A stretch of 64,000 nucleotides of DNA from Stictocephala bisonia (Eukaryota > Arthropoda > Insecta > Hemiptera > Membracidae). The notes beneath the pieces were generated by a model that was given only the letters and a program-made list of their open reading frames with translations, was not told where the DNA came from and ran no database searches. Below, piece by piece: positions 36,185 through 45,852 of the stretch. The position numbers and the translations under genes were made by a program. The stretch spans positions 50,136 to 114,135 of the forward strand of contig JAQJVL010002210.1 in assembly GCA_035578905.1 (NCBI GenBank), written 5' to 3'. Each line of letters opens with the position of its first letter. Position 1 is the first letter of the stretch.

Positions 36185-36280
36185 TGAATTTTGTTTGTGC
36201 CGTCCTGTTAACACAGGACACTTAATCCATAGTTTTTTGGATGTCTGGATAACAGGACGTTAGCAATAAAAGGGTTAAAG
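36185..36280. mobile_element. Possible piggyBac-like terminal fragment
   Basis: TTAA at 36274-36277 is preceded, in reverse complement, by CCCTTTTATTGCTAACGTCC and the hairpin-forming GTCCTGTTAACACAGGAC lies inside it. A C-rich start at TTAA and an internal hairpin resemble the element at 1437-2125. No opposite end was found. Confidence 0.3.
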
Positions 36281-36539
36281 CAAGCAACACTATCTTCTAA
36301 TATGAATATGTATATTTTAACTTGAAATGTTTGAATTATTTTTATGAACATAGGTTGCACATTCAATTATACAGTATAAACAGAAGCTAACCTAAGGATA
36401 TTTGAAATAATCTGGAGGTGATTTAATATGTGGAATTCGCTCATTGTTCTAATTGCATTTTTTTTTTAGTAAGAATACTTTTTTCTTCATGGCTACATGC
36501 TCCAAAAAATAACTCCACATGTTAAATATGTATGTATTT

Positions 36540-36740
36540 AGTGTAATATATCATTATTATTGCATCCATATCACAACATTTAAATAGAATTAATTGTATT
36601 GATAAAAATATTCCAGAGCCACAAATTGTTTTACTGCATTTATATTTTAAATGAGGCATCCATGATAAATTGGAAGTTATTATGATTCCAAGAAATTTCC
36701 TTGTATCACTTATATTGATAATATCATCAATATAATATAT
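36540..36740 (-). mobile_element. LINE RT thumb fragment
   Basis: The minus strand reads DTRKFLGIIITSNLSWMPHL and then KYKCSKTICGSGIFL, the KFLG...LSW..H motif downstream of the RT active site. It ends at the terminus of the mariner remnant (36741). Confidence 0.6.
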
Positions 36741-37720
36741 AGGGTGTCTCACGAAAGGTTTCTCAAACGCATTCAGGGTGATCCATTCGACCAAAATCAT
36801 TGTTGCAAAGTTCCCCCCCCCCCCAAAATCATATGCGTATGATAAAATAAAATATTTTCATTATTGTTAGACTTCAGCATTGACGATCCAGGGTTTAAAT
36901 CTTAAAATAGTTTAATGCAAACATATAGCATGTGACATATCATAATAAAGGTATTACCGCCCTGAGTATTTTGTGTAATCAGATTTTTAGTTTTACTTAT
37001 CCGTTTCAAAATGGCGGCCAAAAGTATGTAAAAAATAGAAAATTTTTGTTTTTATCAGTAATTGCACAGCTTAATCTTAATATGAAATCCAAACATAGTT
37101 CTGAATTTCTAAGAAAATGCTCTTTAAAATTATACCCAATATGGCTCAATTTTACTATATTATATCAAATTTTTTTAATTTTTGACAATTTTGAAAACGT
37201 CAAAAATCTTAAATAAGAAGACCTGTCTTGTTGCATACCAAATAAAAGAGTGTAAAAAAAAAATGGAAAAACGTTTATAACTAAGCACTAGGTTTATCTT
37301 GAATTATAACAAAATTGTGGATAAAAACATTTAAATTTGTTGTTATGATCTGGTTTAACTAAGCAAGCTGATTCATTTGTCCTCTTCACTGTAATAGGTG
37401 CTCAAAAAGTCCACCACCTACTTCAATACACTTTTCAATCCTTGTAGGGAAAGCTTCAATAGCATGGATTACTTCTTCCCTACTTATTTGTGCACAAGCT
37501 TCTGTTATTCAGTCTTTCATATTCCCTCTTGATATAGGAGCATCTTGATACAAAATATCCTTGATTCTAACCCACAGATAATAGTCTATGCAAGTAAGAT
37601 CTGGAGATCTCGCCGGCCAGGGCACTGGACCCTCTCTCCCAATCCAATGTTCTGCAAACATAGCAGTGAGAGTGAATCTTACGTCACGGTGGTAATGTGC
37701 AGGGGTGTCCCCTAGTAAAT
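36741..37720 (-). mobile_element. Degenerate mariner-like element (IS630/Tc1/mariner)
   Basis: A terminus-like sequence TAGGGTGTCTCACGAAAGG starts at 36741. On the minus strand at 37715-37395 the C-terminal half of a transposase is readable: AHYHRDVRFTLTAMFAEHWI, GPVPWPARSPDLTCIDYYLW and, near the end, EKCIEVGGGLFEHLL. The WPARSPDLT.ID block carries the third catalytic aspartate. There is a stop at about 37508. The N-terminal half and second terminus are missing. Confidence 0.65.
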
Positions 37721-38650
37721 AAAATAATCATATACAGATTTTTAACACATTAAGGTTTTTTCCCAAATGATATTAGTTGAGTTTCTGAATTATTGGTTAG
37801 TAAGCCATCATCATTGAGCCATTCAAGAACTTAAGAAGTTGAATATATGAACTTATTTCTAATTCTCAATTATCCAAATAAGAATTAAAAAATGTAGTGT
37901 TATTTGTAATATAATTTTTATTTTAGTATTATTCATCATTATTATTTCATCAAAATTATTATGATTATTTTCACAAGCTTTATTTTTCACAATTTCCAAA
38001 ATATTTTTAGATTTATTGACAGTTTGTTTAACTAAGCTGCTATAGTACTTTTGTTTTGCCATTTTTAAAACAAAATTGTAGATTTGTTGGTAACTATTAA
38101 TGAAGTTTCTAAATCTTTAGATTTATCTGTTTTTCAATGCAGTAATGTATAAATATTTCAGGTCTTCTCTTGATGTAATAATTCTAATTTTGAACATAAT
38201 ACTTTTTTAATTTTGATTTTTATGCAATTAATGGAAAACACTTTAAATGAGATACAAAAGTCTCATTAAAATTGTCGTCTTGTTCATAAAGTTTGTTATC
38301 ATTATAAACTTAATTCTGAGATTCATCATAAAGCATTGTTTGAAATTTCTTTGTATTTATAGTGCTGAAATTACTTATCATCATAATGTAATTTTTTTAT
38401 GTTATTATCAATTAAGACTGAAATTAATTGACTTTAGTTATGAGATATTGAATATATTATATATTTCAGTTTGAATAATAACAATAATTAAATCAAAATA
38501 CATTCAGAGTGAAATACATTAGCATGCATAAAATGGAAGAAAAACACTGATGTTAGGTAAATTATTTCTAAAACATTTTGTTACTTAAATATCCAATAAC
38601 AATTTTCATTTTCAAACTATTAGTTCTATTATAATTAATTTAAGTTTTAC
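37720..38650. other. Non-coding, very AT-rich
   Basis: Only short AT-biased frames occur. I see no recognisable feature. Confidence 0.5.
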
Positions 38651-38654
38651 AAAT

Positions 38655-40078
38655 GGGGTTTTCCTTAAACATTGAAGTTAAATATAGTTGTGCCAATTTT
38701 TAAAAAAGGTTCATCAGTTAAATTTGATAATCTAAGACCAATAAGCCTTTTATCCATATTCTCAAAAATTTTTGAAAAACATGAAATTACGCTTACTAAA
38801 ATTTTTAGACGGATTAAATTTTTTAGCGTTAACCAGTATGGTTTTAGGAAAGGCAAATCGACGGAAGACGCTTTGTTGAATGTCTCAGACTTGATTTATA
38901 AAAGTTTTAATAACAAAAATAAAATCTCTGGTATTTTTATTGATTTTAAAAAAGCTTTTGACTTAGTTAACCATGAAATACTTTTAGATAAATTACAATC
39001 AATTGGTATAAGGGGAATAGCACAAGATTGGTTTCGAAGCTTTCTCACAAACCGCAAGCAAAGGGTAAAAATTTATGGTACTATGAGTTCCCCCTAACTG
39101 TTCCAGCAAGGGTCCTCAGGGTTCCATTTTGTCTGCTACCCTTTTCATAATTTTTATAAACAATTTGTTAGAGAGGGGATTTTACGGAAAACCTAGTTGC
39201 GGACAATTTTGCCATATTTCATTCTGAAAATAACTCTCAACAAATTTGGACTAATCTGACGGACGATATACGGGTTTTAAGAAAGTGGTGCGATAAAAAT
39301 AAAATGGAAATTAATGTAAGTAAAACAAAGTACTGTATATGAATGTTGATTTTGTTGGTTTTAATTTTAATGAATTAGTCAAATTTCATGAACAAAATTG
39401 TACTGGTGGTTTTTGTGATTGTTTAACTATTGGAAAAGTGGATCAATTTAAGTATCTTGGTGTTTTATTCGATGAAAAGTTAACTTGGGATAAATATATA
39501 ATGTTTTTACGAAATAAATTAAAATCTTGTATTAGAAAGTTTTATTTCTTAAAAAACTGTTCTGACGAAAAGTTATTAAGAATGTTATATTTTATGCCTT
39601 GATTCAATCTAGGTTGCAATATGCAATTCAGTGTTGGGGCGAGACGTGTCATATAGAGAAATTGCGAGTTGTACAAAATCATTTTATTAGAATCATATTA
39701 GGAAAGTCTATGAGAGAAAGTTCCTATCCTCTTTTTTGTCATTTGAAAATACTCCCTATACAACACTTTTTTGTTTATAAGGTACTAAGATTGTTTTATA
39801 TCAGAAGTGGTAACATTGGAACTTTTGAATTAGTTTATAGTGCTAGACGTAACTTTCAGAATACCTTTCGAATACCTAAAGTCAATAGATCTTCATTTAG
39901 AGAGTCTTTTAGTTATCTTAGTCCAAAGTACTTTAACAAAATGCCTCTTGAAATCAAATTATTTAACTCATATAATAGTTTTTATAAATCTTTAAAAATA
40001 TGGTTATTCTCGTTAGAGGATACTAATTTCCTAAACAGTACTTTGATTTAGTAACTTGTTGTTTTTATTTTATAAACA
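38655..40078 (+). mobile_element. Jockey-like LINE, 5'-truncated
   Basis: The + strand copy begins in RT2 (PIFKKGSSVKFDNLRPISLL) and runs to a terminal stop at about 40050 with a short 3' UTR. It is a separate family from the 9.7- and 32-kb copies. A short retroelement begins at 40079 within its tail. Confidence 0.75.
38672..40051 (+). pseudogene. LINE RT and C-terminal domain, frame-broken
   Basis: Frame 1 (38672-39097) contains RT2 to RT3: RPISLLSIFSKIFEK, QYGFRKGKSTEDALLNVSDL and GIFIDFKKAFDLVNHEILLD. The RT4 box, PQGSILSATLFIIFINNLL, lies in another frame at about 39113-39170. RT5 (expected YADD) is damaged at about 39200: only a VADNFA-like trace is seen. The remaining frames at 39339-39602 and 39599-40051 hold KYLGVLFDEKLTWDKYI, SRLQYAIQCWGETC and SYLSPKYFNKMPLEIK. 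The catalytic box is lost, so it is dead. Confidence 0.75.
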
Positions 40079-40660
40079 ACTAGCTGTACCCGCCCGCTTC
40101 GCCGGTCATAATATTGAGTTTGATTTAGAACCTAATAGCTGAAAGAATTCGAGCATTTTTGCTTCTTCTACCAATATTAGATTTTTTAGGAGGCATGTCA
40201 TAAAAAGTAAACTGCAAACAAATAATTATTTATTTTTTATTTTCACGTTTCACCACATGTTTTAATTACCGAGGAAAAAAGGTTAACACCAAATACAGAT
40301 CACCTGATCAAGTAAAAGAAGTGTGTGCTACACTCTCAAGGTGAAATGTAGAACTACAATAAATCAAAACATATACATTACTGTTGTTGTGAGAACTTCA
40401 ATCTGCTTATGGCATGTGAAACTACATTAAACCACACAGTCATATGTTTTTTGTAAACAATTCAGATTCTCCATTTGAATAACATGGGATCTTTAGGAGC
40501 CCGTGGGGCGGAACCCTGTGGACGGATCTGCATCAAACTTCACAGAAACCATCTCGGGAGTATACAGGACAACATCCTAAAGTTTCATGGCGATCGGTTG
40601 GATGGTTTGGCAGCGCATAAACTTCAAATATATATAAACATCCTCTTTTATAATTATAGA
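40079..40660 (+). mobile_element. Short retroelement with CTAGCTGTACCCGC head
   Basis: The segment starts AACTAGCTGTACCCGCCCGC and ends with AAGTTTCATGGCGATCGG, TTGGATGGTTTGGCAGCG and an AT-rich TATATATA tail. From general knowledge, heads and tails of this form recur in many invertebrate non-autonomous retroelements. Possible target duplication TTTTATA lies on both sides. No long frame is present. Confidence 0.5.
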
Positions 40661-40999
40661 CTAATTCTGTAAAAAAGTTTTTTGTTTCGAATGTAACTTA
40701 TGTCACATCATATATTTTTCCATATGTTTTAGTATTAAAAAGAAAGCTTTTTTGTTCTTTTTTATGAGTAGTTATTTTTTATTAATTGTAATTTAAAACT
40801 GTGGCATTATATTTAGTTAAGGTGACACAGAAGACGTCAGTTAAAGTGATGGACTGGACCTAATGTGTTTTTTATATTTTTAGTTGTGCTGTCACAAAAC
40901 TGGTAATCGTGGCAATGTAATTCAGAGTTGTTGTGTTGTTGATTTACTCTTGTATTATTACGGAATAAATAATTATTCTCAATTATTAAATTGAAAATA

Positions 41000-41482
41000 C
41001 AGGGTGATTCATGACGTTCTCCCCCCACTTCTATAGCATATTCTACTACTAAAAACAATGAAAAAATGTCATATAAACATAGGTCCAAAAACGCTTCGTT
41101 AGCGAGTTACAGCCATCGAAAGATTTCGTCATGGTTCATGGGCAAAAAATGAAATAATATTGTACATAACTTATGGAAAGGTATATTAGGATTGAAATTC
41201 CATGATTTCATATGTATTTTCACATGGAAAAGCTAATAAAATAGGTTTGAGAACTGTACCTTAAGTAGTTTTTGAGTAATCCGGGTTAAAATTGGGATAT
41301 TAGGACAAAAAATTCAGTTTTTCTCAGTTTAGTGTACAGAAACGTTGTTAAATTGGTTACAAAGGCACACAACTTTCGTACATTATTTGTTTAGAATTTA
41401 ATTCTGAGTAGATTGATATAAGTTGTGTAAAAAATACTACAGAAATAAGAACAGAAACTCAAATTTATTAAATTAAATACAT
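41000..41482 (+). repeat. Left terminal inverted repeat of the DD41D mariner
   Basis: Matches the reverse complement of 43008-43490 almost base for base, with a few substitutions and length changes in A or T runs. Confidence 0.92.
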
Positions 41483-41538
41483 AAATTACCTTAAAAGAAC
41501 AACAAATTGATTTTCCCAACTTTAGACATGTTTTTTTA

Positions 41539-42594
41539 TTACAGTACATGTTCAAAAGTGAGGCCTCCATTTTCGATGCATTTTAAAGCACGTTTGTGTA
41601 CTGCTTTTGTTGAATTTCTCAATTTTCTTGGGTGTTCCTTTAGCTGTGTAGCAGAATCCATAATACGGGCAGTTAATTCTTCTCGCGAATTAACTCTTGT
41701 CTTGTAGACTAGACCTTTCATCCATCCCCAGATACAATAATCCAATGGAAATAGATCTGGTGATCTTGGTGGCCAAGGGTAAGGCCCTCCACGGCCAATC
41801 CATCGTCCAGGAAATTGATCATTCAAGTGAGTAATAACGGCCCGAGAAAAGTGGGGAGGTGCTCCATCATGCTGGAAGAACAAATTTCGTCTGAGATGCA
41901 AAGGAATATCCTCAAGCAGCTGTGGCAACTCATCTTGAAGGAAGTGCAAATAAAACTCAGCATTTAGTCGTGCAGGTAGTATGAATGGTCCAATCAGCCA
42001 ATTGTGTATAAGACCTCACCAGACATTGACACTAAATCGGTGTTGAAAGTTCTGTTCAATTACCTCATGAGGATTTTCTTGAGCCCATGAGTGCTCATTG
42101 TGCAAGTTGTTGACCCCATCCCTAGTGAACTGTGCTTCATCAGTAAAGAGAATACGCTTGTACAGTTGTTGATTAGTATTTAAAAAGTAGCAAAACTCCA
42201 AGCGAAGTGGGCCATCCCCCGGCTGTAGATGTTGAACCTTTTGTTTATGAAATGGATGAAATTGATGTCGCTTGAGTGATCTCCACACAGTTGACTGTGA
42301 AACTCCTATCCGCCTAGAGAGACGCCGTGTACTTACACCTGGACTTCGGAGAACAGCGTTAATAATGTTATTATCATTATGTTGGAAAGCACGTTCATAA
42401 CTAGTACGAATACTTGGCAGTGATCCTGTATCCCGAAGAGTGAGGAAAGTTTCACGCATTGTTTTGGAATCTGGAATCCTCCTATTAGGGTAACGTAGTT
42501 CATATTCATCTCTAGCAGCTTTAGCATTACCATTACAATAACCCAAAATAAAAACCATATCAGCATATTCTTCCGATGTAAATACGTAAGGCAT
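41539..42594 (-). pseudogene. DD41D-type mariner transposase, one in-frame TGA
   Basis: I choose the Met beginning MPYVFTSEEYADMVFILGY because upstream residues are hydrophobic and unlike the family; this gives about 350 residues. The N-terminus is the helical domain found in many insect mariners (YELRYPNRRIPDSKTMRETF), then a homeodomain-like HTH (SRRIGVSQSTVWRSLKRHQF). Catalytic residues: D in RILFTDEAQF, D in FFQHDGAPPHF, and D in SPDLFPLDYCIWG. There are 41 residues between the second and third, so DD41D by Mos1-style alignment. The only defect is a TGA at 42016-42018 after FSVNVW; the frame is otherwise continuous. Confidence 0.85.
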
Positions 42595-43007
42595 TATTTC
42601 ACTGACAAAACAACCAATAGACAACTCGCAGAAAACAATTATTATTACAATGCACTTCACACAAATAGCTTTTGTAACTTGCAAAACACTACTACAGTAC
42701 TGTTATACTGTAATGAACAGGTTATGTACAAACCGGATCAGGAAATAATTGTTGATCAGCTGTTGTTCATAGCGTTACCAACTTAGGAAAAAAATTAAAC
42801 AAATTAGAAAAAGGTTTTGCGTACAATATTACGTTGTTATTGGTTGTAAAATGATGCTGGACAATGTTTATTGTTTATTTTTTTGGATTTATCATTTATT
42901 ATTTACTCTTAGTTTTATTCTTAGTAACAATTATAATAATAATTACATTTGTTAGACCAAAGCAATGATTTTGTTTAATTTGTATAGTAATTTCTTTTGC
43001 ATTAATA

Positions 43008-43490
43008 ATGTATTTAATTTAATAAATTTGAGTTTCTGTTCTTATTTCTGTAGTATTTTTTACACAACTTATATCAATCTACTCAGAATTAAATTCTAAA
43101 CAAATAATGTACGAAAGTTGTGTGCCTTTGTAACCAATTTAACAACGTTTCTGTACACTAAACTGAGAAAAACTGAATTTTTTGTCCTAATATCCCAATT
43201 TTAACCCGGATTACTCAAAAACTACTTAAGGTACAGTTCTCAAACCTATTTTATTAGCTTTTCCATGTGAAAATACATATGAAATCATGGAATTTCAATC
43301 CTAATATACCTTTCCATAAGTTATGTACAATATTATTTCATTTTTTTCCCATGAACCATGACGAAATCTTTCGATGGCTGTAACTCGCTAACGAAGTGTT
43401 TTTGGACCTATGTTTATATGAAATTTTTTCATTGTTTTTAGTAGTAGAATATGCTATAGAAGTGGGGGGAGAACGTCATGAATCACCCTG
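43008..43490 (-). repeat. Right terminal inverted repeat of the DD41D mariner
   Basis: Partner of 41000-41482. Homology ends at ATGTATTT, just outside the upstream flank of the transposase gene. Confidence 0.92.
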
Positions 43491-43904
43491 TATATACATA
43501 GATAATAAATATAATTGTTTATAATAGATGAATTTATTAAACCAATCCTTTTTCCCATTTCAAAAAGACGGCTATTTAAAACTGAAATAATTAAAAAATG
43601 GCTAATAGCACAAAACAATGCAAGGTTATTAATAATTAGTATTTTAAATTACAAATTCAATGATGCATTGTATCCAAGTTGAAAAACCTCTTTAATTTTT
43701 AGATATAAGAGGGATGGCCTAAAAATAGCGATATCCAACTTCTCAAACAGTTATTCGATGAATCCCTCCATGTAAATTCAATGTCAATTACAATTAAAAA
43801 CTCTTTATTACCTTTAATAAAATATTTATTTTATAGTGAAAATAAATTGTTAGATCATAGTCAACCCTGAAACAAAATGTAAAAAGTTTATTAGTTAACA
43901 AAAA

Positions 43905-44070
43905 ATTAACCTAAATTAATCTGAAACCTTGTGCCAGATGTCAACCTGCACATTTGCAGTCCGTTCCGATGTAGATGTTCTTCCTCCTGAACCTGCAACG
44001 CCGACTGACCATCCTGCATGTTCCAAGCTGGTTTCAACAAGTTGAAACACTCCCTCCTTAGCGCATACAT
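43905..44070 (-). other. Exon-like or repeat segment, unrecognised
   Basis: The minus strand carries a GC-richer island amid AT-rich DNA. One frame reads EGVFQLVETSLEHAGWSVGV, AGSGGRTSTSERTANVQVDI then a stop; another, starting with Met, reads MYALRRECFNLLKPAWNMQD and is open for 54 codons. I recognise neither. It could be a fragment of a repeat or an orphan exon. Confidence 0.3.
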
Positions 44071-44509
44071 TAAAATTAATATGAAAGAATATTTATCCCC
44101 ACTACTTACTTTTTTATTCCCTTTAACTATTTATCTTCAACTCAGGGTAATATAAGAAAAATTGCCCTCTAATTTCAATTGTTATATTTTAATTAATAAT
44201 TTTGTTTTATACTTCTTATTTTAATGTTAATTATTGAATATATTATATTGTAGAAGGTACAATCCCCTCTCCCAAAATTATTACAGTATTTAAGTTTAAT
44301 TCCAAAATAAAAAAAATTAAACGGGTTTTACAATATTTATTAAACTTAAAATTAAACATTACAAATTCAATTTTTTTTTATTTTAACTTTTTCAAGATGT
44401 CATTTTATGGCACAGCAGTTCTGTGGGTTGTAATGTCCATCAGTTCTTGTGGACCAGTCCATCTTACATTCTTACATATGAGACGCTGACACAACGTTGT
44501 TGGTATTTT

Positions 44510-44798
44510 AAGGCGAATATGAATGATTATATGAGTGTAGTCTGGTTACTAACTGAGTTCAACTGTTCCTAAGAAAGGGCAATTTATTAATCGCCCAACA
44601 GCCAGGGCAACTACGAAACCAACAGCTTTACGTGGAATCCGAACCACATAGTGCTGGTCTGATCTTCAGCTAATTGACAAGCCTGATACTCAGTTATCTC
44701 CCCCACACAACATCCGTACAATGATTACCACCCAACATGGACACCCCAGACTTCTCTAGTAGTGTCCACGCCGATAGCAACCACTGAGCAGACGCCAT
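44510..44798 (+). repeat. Dispersed repeat, target of the P-element insertion
   Basis: The first 90 bp match 9455-9560 (CTGTTCCTAAGAAAGGGCAA, TTTATTAA). The moderately GC-rich sequence continues to the P-element target site and probably resumes after 49630. No coding potential is evident. Confidence 0.4.
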
Positions 44799-44806
44799 GT
44801 CGGTAT

Positions 44807-44838
44807 CAAAGAGCAAAGAATATCTAGAGCGGACACTC
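44807..44838 (+). repeat. P element left terminal inverted repeat
   Basis: Starts CAAAGAGCAAAGAATATC and ends GCGGACACTC. One mismatch (third base) against the right end. Confidence 0.95.
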
Positions 44839-45009
44839 AGTGGTGTGGCGTTGAAGCCAAGCACCCCACAAGATGGCGTCTCCCCCTCCACTTCTCGACC
44901 CAGTACTCCCACGGCCCGAGCGTCATTCGCATTCACTCTTTGATTTCCACGTGTTTCTGTATCACGGCAAGCATTATGTAATGTTATTACTGTTTACTTT
45001 GATTCCAAA

Positions 45010-45080
45010 ATGCCACACTGTGTTTGTTTTGGTTGTAGCAATAGCACCAAAAAGAAAAAGGAAGGTTTAACATTCCACAG
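45010..45080 (+). CDS. P transposase exon 1 (THAP domain start)
   Basis: The exon encodes MPHCVCFGCSNSTKKKKEGL followed by TFH and a split codon. C-x-x-C spacing (residues 4-9, CVCFGC) opens the C2CH zinc module of the THAP DNA-binding domain. A consensus donor (AG|GTAAGC) follows at 45081. Adding the first base of exon 2 (45853) makes arginine, giving FHR-FPKEP, the normal THAP sequence around the first loop. It is the clear N-terminus because the Met directly precedes the domain. The intron of 772 bp has no recognisable content. Confidence 0.9.
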
Positions 45081-45852
45081 GTAAGCCATATTTTATTCCT
45101 TGTTTAGAGTTTGTTTAGAAATTATGATTTTATAACCTATTTAAATTTAAATTTCCATTTCATTTATGTTCAATGGATTTTACTAAAATTAAAAATAACT
45201 GTAGTACTTCGTCTAAGCATTTAAGTAATCTAATTTGAGCAATTTTGACACTATCAGGATTGTAACCCCAGTTCAGCAGGACAATTATGAGCCCTCCGTC
45301 TGAATATGTTTTCCTAATTTCCGGTTTGGTATGATTTTTATTATCAGTCAAGGTTTGACGAAATCGGAAATTTATCCGCTGAGATTTATACATGATTAAT
45401 TTAATTTTTAAAAACTTACATGTTGCCTGATAGTGCTCAAAAGATGTGATGAAGTTGTAAACTTATTTCTATAAGGATTTTCGCTGTCACGTCCCTTTTT
45501 CATCCGACCTTCTCAACCGATTTTTACGAATGAGGTGTTATTTAAAGCTTATATCTAGCGTATATGCAAAAGGCAATTAAAAAGGATATTTTGTTTAGGG
45601 CTTCGGGCCAATAGCTTTTGATTTATTTCTAGACACTTTAGATTTATTGTAAAACTCAAAAATACCGCTTTAATGTTAGAAATATTGACATTTAAAAATC
45701 GTTACTTTATTTAAAAGGGAGAATATTATGATATATGATTTAAAGGAACTCGGCCTTAGTTTGAGAATACCATACAGCATTTGGTCATGGATTTTGTACC
45801 AATTTGAAGCTTTTGCATTCCTATGACTTGTTTGACATAAACTTTTTTTTAG

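Larger units (their letters stand above)
41000..43490 (-). mobile_element. Mariner-like transposon with 483-bp terminal inverted repeats
   Basis: This 2491-bp element is flanked by TA at 40998-40999 and 43491-43492. Both ends start CAGGGTGATTCATGACG. The inverted repeats extend from 41000 to 41482 and from 43008 to 43490 with very few differences. A transposase gene on the minus strand fills the centre, its stop only about 57 bp from the left repeat. TA duplication and a DDD transposase place it in Tc1/mariner. Near-identical arms suggest fairly recent movement. Confidence 0.92.

Noticed and set aside
41507..41707. Plus-strand open frames across the mariner transposase and the repeats
   Set aside because: They are antisense shadows of the minus-strand transposase.
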